From Opisthorchis felineus (lineage: Eukaryota > Platyhelminthes > Trematoda > Opisthorchiida > Opisthorchiidae), in the NCBI GenBank assembly GCA_004794785.1, contig SJOL01008481.1, positions 62,001 to 126,000 on the forward strand: a stretch of 64,000 nucleotides of DNA, given 5' to 3'. Shown here piece by piece: positions 51,100 to 62,200 of this stretch. Position 1 is the first letter of the stretch. Each line of letters begins with the position of its first letter. The notes beneath the pieces are model-generated. The model was not told the DNA's origin. It did not search any database and saw only the letters and a list, made by a program, of their open reading frames with translations. The position numbers were made by a program, and so were the translations under genes.

Positions 51100-52190
51100 T
51101 CACATAATCATTTTCTACTGTCCTGCACCCCAATGCTTTAGAAGCAAACGGAACCGATACGCCGCAATCATCAATGAAGCCAAGTTAACGCCACCGATCC
51201 ATCCAAATGAGTGCTACATAACACCCGAAAACACTTGATGTTACAGGCTACTGATACATTATACAGGCACTGAGAAGAAACCGACGCGTTAAGTAATGCT
51301 GCACTATTGTGCTGAGTACCACGTTCAAATGAAAAACGAGGCTGTCCACAAGCTGACCAACGCGGCATAGACCCCAGGATTTGTGACTGATGACTGGGCC
51401 TGCTTGATCTCGGGAATAAAACTTGAATACAACAAGACCAACTATAATGAACGAGGCCACGCGACAATTTATTTTGAGGGTTTGCTGGATTTTTGTTTCC
51501 ATCTCTCCGATGATGACGTCTTTCTGCCTCTAGGAGATGTGCGTCCGTTGTCCTTTTTTCTCTAAATACATAGAAGCCTGTCGTTAAACACGTAAAAATC
51601 AGGTGTATGTTCAAAGTAGACAGGACGATTTCATGAATCTGAGTCCCACCCTAAAACAAACTCTCTGAAACTCCAACACGGGTATAGAAAAATTAAACTA
51701 ACGGGCCGGTTTCTCCATTTCTAAGCGTCTGAACAGCGTGATGTGAGAACCCACACAAAAGAAAGTGACTGCTTTCTCTCCAACAAATTAGATTGACTTC
51801 AAAAGGACAACTATAGAAGGCGTTCAAGTATGTAATAAATCTTGTGTATGTAATAATTAATCCGTCCGATTCACATCCGTCGGTGGTCTGTCATATGCCC
51901 GTTCGTTGTGCACGGTTTCAACATGTTTCCTATATATTGGTGATGTACAACCTTGCTTACTGGGCTTCGGCTCATGGGCTTTATTTCTCTCTTCCATCCA
52001 CAAAAATTGTCGTGAGCCCCTGCCTTCGGAGAATCACTCTCCCCTGGTGCTTCCACAGCATGCATACTACATATTTGACGACCACGCCAGGATGGTTGCC
52101 ACACACTGATGGACCTACCACAAAGGCTGTGGCTCTACACATATGCATACAGGCCGCAGAGATAACACGGTTCTCTGCCGTGTGAATTAG
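51100..52190. other. No recognisable gene
   Basis: ORFs on both strands (51171-51614 -, 51844-52185 +, 51981-52427 -) overlap each other and show no motif. The part next to 52.2 kb may be RT C-terminal or 3' UTR sequence of the CR1 fragment, too diverged to read. Confidence 0.35.
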
Positions 52191-52216
52191 TACATGGTGT
52201 ACGATAGCCGATAAAC

Positions 52217-52290
52217 GACAAGAACAAAACCGAACAGGCAAACTTGGGCGAAAGCCTCGATCCTGTGTATCAATCCATGAATCCGTGAAA
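52217..52290 (+). mobile_element. CR1-like LINE 3' end (orphan 3' UTR fragment)
   Basis: This matches the 3' UTR of the nested LINE at about 43120-43195 (that one on the minus strand). Shared words: aacaaaaccga, aacttgggc, aaagcctc, atcctgtgtat, aatcc.tgaatccgtgaa. It ends with a single AATCCGTGAA unit. Two independent copies ending at the same place support the 3' end assignment. No RT sequence could be read upstream. Confidence 0.7.
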
Positions 52291-52422
52291 CATCCGAACG
52301 ATGACACCATTTTCGGCATTGCATACAAATGCGATGATCTGCTGTTGCGGGCATGTTTCGCATAAGGCGATAAAGGCGATATCAGGCTGTGCATGTCTGG
52401 AGTTCCGTGCACGCTTCGAAAT

Positions 52423-52425
<3 letters not shown>

Positions 52426-52462
<37 letters not shown>
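52426..52462. repeat. (AT)18 microsatellite
   Basis: An uninterrupted AT dinucleotide run of 37 bases. The YIYIYI stretches in ORFs of both strands here are translations of this repeat. Confidence 0.95.
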
Positions 52463-52469
52463 GTGCGTC

Positions 52470-55400
52470 GCAATTGGAGCACTATTCCGTTTGGACCTGG
52501 GGGAAATTCATTCAAGTTGAATGACAGATATTCGAAACCAGCCGAAAGTGAATCCAAGTTTTGCAAAAGTCTACTGCACAATAGGGCGGATGATTCGTTC
52601 ACCGGGATGAGGGTGACCTATGATCCGAAAATCGATTCTGTGCTGTAGCGACTAGACAAAAACCTCAACACGCACGGTGAACTTTTAGCAGTGTCGAGAC
52701 ATACCTTCTCAGCATTACTGAATAAGAAATGAGCTGTTGATTTCGACTACATAGCCCGCTTGCCCCAACATACAGTGAAGGTTTACTTAAATAGCTCATT
52801 GGAAGCCAGTTGACTACTAACGTCCGCAAACCATTTGCAATACGGGATAACAGTAAGACTGAGCAATCCAACATATGAACTATACTATGGGGAATAGGCT
52901 TTGTAAGAGAAACTCCTCTAACTCATGTGCATGGTTTTGGAGATAGGAGATATTTTAAACGATTCCAAGAATGCGATGATAATCGCCAAGTTTGAGGGGG
53001 ACGTGGAAGTCTACAACAGGTATGCATCCACCTAAATAAGCTTGGCTCTTCAATCCCATTTGCTAGTTTTCACTCCGCCCTCAAAAAAGAGCTAGAGGCC
53101 CGGATATGTGTGTGAGCAGCTACCTCATACCAGTTGGAATCCAGCACCAAAATATAATAGGGCTGCATCATATCCGACGCTCTACGCTGTCCCCGGTTAA
53201 CAGGTTGCTCGCAACACTGGCTCTCAACAGTTCTCATCTTAGCTGGCGACTTTGAACCTTACCGATGTGTTGTTTGAAGGTGCGGAGTTTCGTAATGTTT
53301 GGAGGGACAAATTTTATAATGGTGGTTTCCATTCAGATGAAACCCCTTACTGCGCGTAGCTTCTCGAGGCACCGACAACAGCGTCTATCACGTTGAACTC
53401 TTAAGGTCATTGTAAAATTTATGGAATCACCTTGTAGTGTTCATTCATTATCCTTTATTATTCAAACAACGCACAGGAAAAATCCCGTGTACCATTGAGA
53501 ATGTTGTTCTCTTCCACATTTCACGTCAAGTGCTTTTGAACGCTTAGTTTGTAGGTGTTCACTTATTTGGCTAAGTGAATAAATGGTTTCTGTGAGTCGA
53601 GTGACTACATTTCGTGTAAACTAGTATAAGCACGAGTACGAGTATGCATGAAGAACACAGATGTTTGGCCCCCAAATGCAACCAAGTCTCACCAAGTTCA
53701 GCAGTGCAAAATTTGGTAACAAAATAACGAAGATAGTCCACACATATATCGGATACCAAAGACAGAGTGTCAACCACCAACAAATAATCGACCACGTGGA
53801 AACATGCCGAATGACTGTTGGAAATACCTGAATCTTGGGATATTCACAGAAATCTGTCTCACTTAGTTCACAATTAACCCCTTTTTACGATATGTCTTGA
53901 ATCCCACACATCCCGGAGAACTACACATGGACGTGGATGACCACCCAACTAAGTAAATGTCTTTTGCTGAACGGCACCGAGGCGCGGAGCTCAGCGACGC
54001 ATGCGGTGTATTTTCTCACAACACCAAATCATTTCTGGCCAAGTGAAAACAAATGGTGCCAACACGAAAAGTATAGTTGAAGATTTTGCCCTGTTCGTTA
54101 TTGTGTAGGAAGAGGAGTTGATACTGGTAACCGAGTTCGCTCCACCCGCATCAGAAGTTTGTTTACGCTGGTGGGCTAGGCCAAGTAATCTAAATTCAAA
54201 CCCGTTGGAAGGTTCACTGAAGTCTCGTTTTTGGAGTATGATATGAGCAGTCGGAGTACCTTGAAGTTCCGCAAACTGTTGGGACAAATATTACCTAGTT
54301 GCTTGACTCCGAACCATCACGTTGAATAATTAGTAGACATCATTTGAGATAAACCTGCGGTACAAGATTAACCACAACCAATTTCTACAAGCGTTGCATA
54401 GACGCTTTTAGCAGGTACACTAAAGACTTTTCGTGGCACCAGAGAGGAGTCACTGCACACCTGTTTGCTCCTAGTTGGGGATCATCAGTTATGTGCATCT
54501 CACGAATACTCAGGTTTCAGCTCACAACTACGACTAATATTGAGGGCTAAATTAGTCGGTAATTCGTTGCTAATCAGTAGTGTAAATTACTCAAACACAG
54601 ACGGATTTCATAGTGCCTTGTTTTGTGTTTGCTGCTCCCAGAGTACCAAGCCGGGTGGAATATTTAGGTGACATGTGAATTCGGGTTGCTTCTAGCCTAT
54701 TCAGAAACTGTGAACAGTGCGACGTATTTTGAAGTACTCATAAGTAACAAGTCAAATCGATAGGCGGAAACAGCGGGGGAATTGGAAATTATCCAAACCG
54801 ATGCAGCAATATAATTACAGTGTACTTCGTTTAACAATGAGTATATGTAATTCAACTGATGCTTCGGGTTTCAAGGAAATCTTTCAAGCAAAGCTGGCTA
54901 TGGAAGAAGAAACAACACAATAGTTTACACGGGCGACGGAAAAAGACTCCTGAAATTATGTCGTACGAGCTCGACCAGAACGTCCGAGGAGACGCCGCTG
55001 GTCGAATTCCTGCTATATAATAGTGAACAATTGTGATATAGATATATATGTATATATACGGACGTTTGGATTGAAGTGTTCTTGAATGCGAAAATTTGTG
55101 TTAGCCCTCCTGAATGAATGACCTTAGTTTTAGTGTGCCAGTGGCTTTGTTTGTCTTATTTCCTGGAAAGCATTTCTCAAAACGGCCAGGTTATGTACTC
55201 AGAAATTCATCGTATGGAGTGGCTTCGTCCGTGGCAAGAATGCTACTAATGCCTTACACTATTTCAAAATTTACCTTATGCTACCATTCACACAATCAAT
55301 GTGAAGCCTGATTGCAGCGTAGAAATTCCGATTCCCCAGTGTCAATTATCTTTTCCAAATGGCGGATGCCAGCATATTCAAACTCTATTCAACCCTATAT

Positions 55401-55565
55401 GAAAATCGAAGCATAAGTTGGGGTTTCCTTTCGGACTCCAGGGAATCTAGACTGTGGCTTACTAGCGCACATCTAAAAAACATTTTTCCTGGTACGTCGA
55501 CAAAAGACATATTGGTCTGAAAAGACATTTATACCGCGCCACCCATTGTTTGATAATTTTTTGTG
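52470..55565. other. No confident gene
   Basis: A plus-strand frame is open from the AT repeat to 52648 and reads ordinary-looking protein (about 60 codons), but no family is recognised. Other ORFs are short. AT-rich patches occur near 55030-55060. Confidence 0.35.
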
Positions 55566-55573
55566 TGCAACAA

Positions 55574-56125
55574 TTAGTCAGTCTGTTTCTCATCAATTAG
55601 TCGCTTGTCACTGGCAAGTTTGTTGTGCATAGTTAAAACATGTATCTTGAGAATATATAATCGGGAGCAGCTTTGCCCGCATTGCGCACAAATGTGATAG
55701 ACTTGCCTTTGGTGCACGGTTCTCACATGGCGATCCAAATTTGATTTTTGGCTGAATACCACTCCACAATCCTTGCATGTTTGACGAGTTTCTTCATTAT
55801 GTGACGATCGCCAATGCTGAAGGAGGACCTTCCAAGTTTCAAAACACCTTCCGCATTCGGAGTATGGATTTTCTGTTTTCTCTGACTCCTCTACTAGCTA
55901 ACTTGATGCTCTGACAGCCATATTGGCTCCACTAGCGTGAAATCACTTCATGTGTTGTTGAAACCAGCGCTCACTTCGAAACAATTTTCTGCACAAACTG
56001 CAGCGGATATTAGCATTTCTAGCGTGCACTTCTTGGTGTCTTTCAACCGCTGACAGTAAATTGAATGACTTGCTGCATAGTGAACACGCGTGCGGTCCTC
56101 CCGGATGTGTTTGTTTGTCGGGTTT
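55574..56125 (-). pseudogene. C2H2 zinc-finger pseudogene, copy D (best preserved)
   Basis: Five fingers are readable in one frame. Finger 1 (CSLCSKSF..ERHQEVH) is intact. Finger 2 (CSLCRKLF..QHMK) is followed by TGA (55943-55945), most simply a CGA Arg codon with one transition, before its last His. A TAG lies at 55898-55900. Finger 3 (NPYSECGRCF..HWRSSH) has Tyr for its first Cys. Finger 4 (CKDCGVVFSQKSNLDRHVRTVH) and finger 5 (CAQCGQSC..KIHVLTMH) are intact. From 55897 to the stop at 55574 the frame is open (about 107 codons) and ends with the tail SDKRLID, as in copy B (YDRLLID). It could still encode a three-finger peptide if a start existed, but there is no evidence that it does. Shared finger order with A-C points to one ancestral multi-finger gene. 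Confidence 0.85.
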
Positions 56126-56129
56126 ATCC

Positions 56130-57055
56130 TATTGATCAGCGCTGGAATGGTCATCATCCGTCTTGTCTGTTGATTGCGTCCCGTGAACAAGTGCTGGTAA
56201 ATAATAAGAAATTTGAAGAAAGCAATTTCGGTTTCATTGATTTCGACTTAATAGCATGTATTAACATCCAATGCGACAGATATTTTACCAAAGATCCATT
56301 CAACCAGCATTAGATATTGCCTGTTGTACGAAGAGAGCCCTAGTATTGTGAAAAACGTACCCCACACAGCAAAAGCCGTGAACCGCTGTACAGCTGATTC
56401 ATCCCCATTGGGGAGTATGAACATTACGCATCTCGAGCGTCTCCAGAACCAGTTCGACTTGCACGATCCCGACTAGAAACTGAAAGCTAAAGTTTCGGTC
56501 ACGACCAGGTTACCATCAGTTTGGTTAGCTCACAGTTAATCAATGTACCATCGGGTAAAATCTCCAAGTTGTAAATTAACTTAAGCAACCGCCTTTGAGC
56601 AACTTGGCTCAAGGTTCTGCGCGTACCTCGATGTGACACACTCGACCAGTGGAGATGTCAATAAAGTGTGGAGTATCTTATGCCACTGTTAAAATTGTGC
56701 TGTTCCCGCGTAAGTCTGAACAAATCACGAAGCTGATTAACAGCTCATCATCTCAGGGTTCACAATTTAACTAAACCTTGGAGGTCGGGGATTTATGGCA
56801 TGGGAAAAATTTCGGGGTGCCAACTGTACTCAAATGTGACAAATGAATCAACGAACTAAACAGACTTTCGGTAGAGGTCAAACATTTTGCCCGAATAATT
56901 TGTTTGTGAAGCTGAAGGGTAAATCGAGCGTAAACAAATTCTTCATTTTATATCCAACACAATTGGATTGGAAAGCTCACGAAATTAATGCAGATTTGAA
57001 CGTCACATAGGAAATGGAAACTAAGTAGTACAAGGCAGGATGGTGCTTCTCATAT
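56130..57055. other. Mostly unassigned; contains a short local repeat
   Basis: ccgcgtaagtctgaacaaatcacg..gctgat (about 56708) resembles ccgcgtaagtttgaaccaatcacg..gctgat (about 57390), so a segment of about 55 bp occurs twice, 0.68 kb apart in the same orientation. Nothing else is recognised. Confidence 0.4.
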
Positions 57056-57059
57056 TAAC

Positions 57060-57430
57060 TCTGAAATCCAGGCTAAATATATGAGTTGAGTATGATCTCA
57101 GCAATTATGAGTTGACGTTTTGCGCTCCTCAGCTAGTCACTTCAGACGGCCCAACGAAGATGGTTCTATTTGATTCATCACATCATCATCATCGATAGCA
57201 TACCTTCAGTGTTCAACACATATGTTTTGCTGCCGTAAAACCGTGATTTATTTGAAAGCCTTACTGTGAAAAAAAGAGTAAAGTTAGATAGGGAAGTGAC
57301 TTGGTGCTAGCTTACTAGAATCATTTTGAGCGCCAGCATCTCGGGACACTCATTCAGGCAATCTGATTAGAAACTGACAACATGAATGCCGCGTAAGTTT
57401 GAACCAATCACGGCGCTGATAAACAGATTA
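57060..57430 (-). mobile_element. RTE-like LINE 3' untranslated region, orphan copy
   Basis: Reading the minus strand, this matches 28190-28500 block by block: ttgtcagtttcta, cagattgcctgaat, gtaagc.agcacca, aaataaatca, gtgttgaacact, gatgatg..gaatcaaat and ggagcg. The GATGATGATGATG patch (57181-57193) corresponds to the GATGATGG patch at 28380. Because it lacks any RT sequence it is either strongly 5'-truncated or a non-autonomous derivative. It shows that the 3' region of remnant B belongs to the element. Confidence 0.75.
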
Positions 57431-57464
57431 TCCCCGTAGGGTTCAGACGAAGCCGTCATAAGTA

Positions 57465-59040
57465 TTTCTCGAATGGTCCGTGTAGATTTACGTCCCTCAA
57501 AGAATGCGGTCCACATCTCATCAAACTATCCCTATGCGATTACTATAGAATGAACGGCTTGGAAGATAGTTCTCACAGAATTGAAACCACAAAAAAACTG
57601 ACAAGGCAAAAAATACACAAAATGGACAATAAGTCAAACCTCGGGCATCCAAAGTGGGCACCAGAATCGGTATCAAGCACGATCTCCGCTAACACGCATT
57701 GTTTTTAGCACCTGTACAGTAGAAAATGCGGTGGGATGCGTTAAAATAACCAAGTTGTTCCGCAAAACCGAGAGCTGCCTAAAGATTGACATCAAGGGAA
57801 TTTTCCAAAGCTCCGTTTCAGCCAGTTGCTAGATTACCGAAGTGGTCTCTGAGAATGAGGGCTCATTTAGCACAATAATTCTATATAAGAAACATACGTA
57901 AGCATCCAGTGGTTGGGCAGGAACCATGTTTTGAGTAGCTATATCAGGTTTTTACTGACTTTTAGGTAAATGCGGGGACTTACACAGTGGGGTGTACGCC
58001 GAAAACAGGCCGTTCAACACGATAACTGAAAGATACAGAAGAAATCACACCAAATACAGTTGTTATTGTGTGCTTAACATTCATCATCGAGTACGTGCAC
58101 CGTTAACGGCATCGTGCTAATTCATCTCAAAATCGTACCACCACGTGAGAGAAATGTTTTGTAGAATCGGTTGTACGCACATGGGACTATATGGGAATCC
58201 TTCAGTAGATGGATATTCAGCTTTGAAAAATTGGTTAATCCATCATTCTGCTTTCGTCACGATACTCACACTCAGATGCATCCTCTTAAATTGCACGGAA
58301 ATATGTTCGATTTCATGTTCTACTAATTATCTGGGGTGTGGGTTACTTCAGTAATTTACTCCAGCTTTAGGTTGAAGTTTGGCGCTTGTGACCTAATTGG
58401 CTCACGTTCGCAACCAGATTTGAATTCTATTTGATTGTTCCCAAGTAGTTGTGCGCTTATCAGAATTATAATGTCTGTGTGTGTAGTCGCATCTCACAGA
58501 TCCGTCCAGTTTGACCTGGATTATTTATACCAGTGAGCCACCCGAGCATATCATAGGACCATTGTACAATAAAGCATACAGGCAGCTACTGGGTGGTGCC
58601 AGTTGCATGTGCAATTTCTGGATGACAGTCGGCCGACAGTTAATCACAGTCTGCGGCTACCGTCTACTCCAGCAGAAAGAAGCGACGACCAGTTGTTCAC
58701 CTGAGTAGTATTAAACATCAATGTCAAATTGCATTCTAAATGTGGTAACACAACTTGCCCCTAACAATCATTAACTTCAGCAAGTAACACACGATCGGAC
58801 GACGAAATAAAATTGTGGACGGATGGCAATTCATTCAGCTGAATACACTTCATACACGCTCATTGTAAAACTCAACGAAATTGCACACGACCCAGTACCA
58901 CCGCGATCACTGAATGATTTCTGATAGAAGGAGTAAGACTCACCATACTTTCGGGCCGCCACTGCATCTGCCATTAGGGTTAGCGTGAAAAGTAGGTTGA
59001 TAGAACACATTGAAAAGGTTTTGACGTACGTGGTAGTTTA
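57465..59040. other. No recognisable gene
   Basis: Nothing assigned. ORFs at 58145-58354 and 58511-58708 have no motif. Confidence 0.4.
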
Positions 59041-59059
59041 ACCAGCCCTTGCTGCCTGG

Positions 59060-59290
59060 TTTACATATTTGTTTACGGTGGTCTCGTTGTATGGAGGCAT
59101 GTAATCTGACATCATTAATCAGGTGTTCTAATATCACGGAATCTGGGAGAACCCAGTCAAAATCCTCTCATTATCTGATTGGACTAATGAGGCCACTACA
59201 TATTTGTTTTTGTTTTGTACGTTTCCCTCGCGATCAACTGGCACGACTTATAAGATGTGGAGAAGTAATAAAGCTCCGGAATTGGAATAC
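59060..59290 (+). repeat. Dispersed repeat R1, copy 3
   Basis: Inverted relative to copies 1 and 2. It starts atatttgtttacggtggtct, then cgttgtatg, then ctaatatcacg, ctcattatctgatt, tttgttttg, and ends near gaattg. All blocks are in the same order as in copy 1. The ORF 59049-59327 shares its wording with the ORF at 27094-27315 because of DNA homology; I do not call it a gene. Confidence 0.7.
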
Positions 59291-59299
59291 GTCTCTCTG

Positions 59300-62200
59300 G
59301 GGCGACGCAGATTGTCCAGAATGTTGAGCAATGATATTATGTTCGTGTTCCGTTCGGTCTCCTTCTGTTACATAATTAATTAGGGCAACAATGTGAAGCG
59401 CGGTAAAAATGTTCTACAACTCTCGGGCTACTAACACATTCAGGATATGCACTGGGTCGTTGGTTGAGGGGCCAAACAAAATCTTACACTGAACTTGGCA
59501 TGATGAACTTTCTGCACCTTAATACTGTTCGTGGGCAATCAGAGCTCACTGAAAGCCTGGATGTGACTAGTGCTCACGGACGAAATCGAGTGTCACCTAC
59601 GAACTCAACCTGGAGTTGAATACAAGTTAGGTACGGACTGTCCCAATTTTTTTGCCTCAGAACACGATGAATGCGATGCTAGCAAACGCGTCTTTAAATT
59701 ATCAGATCCTTATAACCCAAAGATTACTAAACTTTCGAGCCTTTGTACTACGTGAACAATGCGACAAGCGCCGATCATGGTGTTACAAAAAGAAAATTGT
59801 TGCGACCTAACATCATGTTCCTGGCCGGAGCAGACTACTCCCCAGGGCATATATTTGGCCTGCATTCGGCCTCAGAATAACGTTGTGTGGTTTAAGGAGT
59901 CAGTTTAGCCAGCTTACAGTTTTAAAGGAAAGTAGATTCTAATGAGCCTATCCATCTGCAATCCTATTCTGGCCTTAATTAGTCTTTATGAGACGGCCAA
60001 ATGTGTAAATGGCATTACGTTATAAATGTATGCTAAAATGTATATCATGAGTTCTGAAAAGCAAAGCGACCGATATATATGTAATTTGCATTCATTCGAA
60101 AGAAATTTTTAGTTAAAGAGTACTTTGATAATTTGAACAGTTTCAGACGAACGTAATCCACGGCAAGCGCAAATCGAGCTCTGTTTGTTTGTCCCGGCAC
60201 ATTTGTCCGCTTTCATCAAATTGCATCAAAGCTTTCCGTAGATAAAAATCATATTTATCCGCCTGTTGCCGGATAGTCTATATACATCCATTGTACGCGA
60301 CAGTACGTTGATACGAAGTAAAAGCAATTAATGCATGTCACGCTCAAATCAATATTGTTCAATTCCGTTGAACAAACTGGTGGAAGACATCTCAAAATTG
60401 ACATAAAATTATTGCAACCTTACCTACTTTCACTTTCCAAGTTCGCATTTCTCTTTTGGAATAAACCAGATTACACTGTGGTTCAACTGACTAGAGGTGA
60501 GACGGTTGTCCTTTATAAATAGAACTGAACCGAATTGTATGCCGTTAAAACCTGGGTGTTAGTTATTCACTTCGGTCGCTAATGTTCGTGGCTTCATGAC
60601 GGTGTGCAACATTTCATGGGCAATGAGTCCACCGAGAACAAATTTATACAATGCAAACATAGTTGGAATTTATTTCCTGACCTCAACTTTGAGTGTTCGT
60701 AGCGCAATACTGTAAGCGAGGCAAACGAGTTTGTTCCGTGGTTAATAGGCCGTCATAAGCTGCATGGTCTCATTATTCGGTTTGCAAGGTTCGATGCTAA
60801 GGAGATCTGGAAATAATGCAAGTCTTCAGACAAAATTGGTCGGAATGGTTTGGTAAATAGTCTGGGTACGAAACGACAACTTTCGTCTGTAACTGAACAT
60901 TTAGTATTCACAAGGAGGTGAAACCGTTCACGCCGTCATCTCTGGGCAAAAATATCCTCCCGATTTTCGAGTACGAAGTAGGATGCGCTTTCTCAATAAT
61001 TCTGTTAGTTTAGGAGAGTGTGCAAAATGCCCTGGGAATTCAAAAGAACAGACTTCCGATGATGGGTCAAGAGGAAGTACGTTAGATTGTAACTTAACCC
61101 ACGTAAACCGGCTTCATGTGACCCACAAGCTTAAGGTGAAAACATTCGATCAACATGTGTAGTAGCTGGGTAGGTTTTTGGCAACAAAAAAGTACTTCTA
61201 ATTTTAGCACAGTTTGTCAAACATGACTCCTAACTTTGGACTTATTGCAGAAGGGTGCATAGTCGTTGCATTCTCTGCACCTCCTATATTTCGCTAATCC
61301 GAAGTAAACAAGGAACTTGCAGTGGCACAGCAGGGATCATCTTTACAGTCTAACATGAATGCATGAATCATACAAAGAGACTCCACGAAGAAGAGATCGT
61401 ACAACCGAAACATTGCTCGAAGAAAATCCTTCGTCTTCTAATAATTTCCGTGAGAGTCAATAATAGCGCAACCGATGTACTCTACATCACCAGTGTTACA
61501 TTAGTCTGGATTTCTGACTGTGTATTGAAATGAGCAGTGCATAACAGCACCAAAATTTGTTTGCCACGAAACTAAATTTAAAATAACCCATTGCCGATTC
61601 TTCGCTCAGTGCCCTGTCAAACACGAGGGCATTACAGACCACATTTTCGGCCTGACTTTCGACAAGCAAGCATAAAATTTGCCTGAAAGACGTGTTCAAA
61701 TGTGTGCGCACGTGCGTGCCGCACACGTTATCACTTGATGCAACAAATAAACCGGATTCTGAATACAACACAAATTTCTTACAACAATGCACTAGAAAAT
61801 GATCGTGAAAGACTGGTGAAGAGCCGTTCATTGGACGTACTTCCTGCCTGGTACACTGTTCTTTCTTGTGTTTTTTTGCTTGTGTACAAAATTGCACGTC
61901 AAAAGCACACACGTTGCCCGATAGTTCAAAAGAGATTCTGTGTGGGTTCCCATTGATGGAAGTGCTCAGTGTAGCTCAGGTGGTTGCTGAATGGGCCGCG
62001 ATTATCATACACTACTGCATACAGCATAATATTACTTCGTTATAGTCATTGTCCTATCATCAACCAGCATTCAGGCCACGTGATATTCTGTCTCAAATAA
62101 TAGTCATAGAAACGTGAAGGCCCGTGAATGAAATTCTCCGAAGTGTGACTTACTTTTGATTGACAGGGAAAAGTACTGCGGTATCTGTGTGATGTACGAC

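Noticed and set aside
52270..52602. ORFs with YIYIYI repeats on both strands
   Set aside because: The repeats are translations of the AT microsatellite.
59049..59327. Conserved protein shared by the ORFs at 27.1 and 59.0 kb
   Set aside because: The similarity follows from the R1 DNA repeat; the 33-kb copy does not keep the frame.
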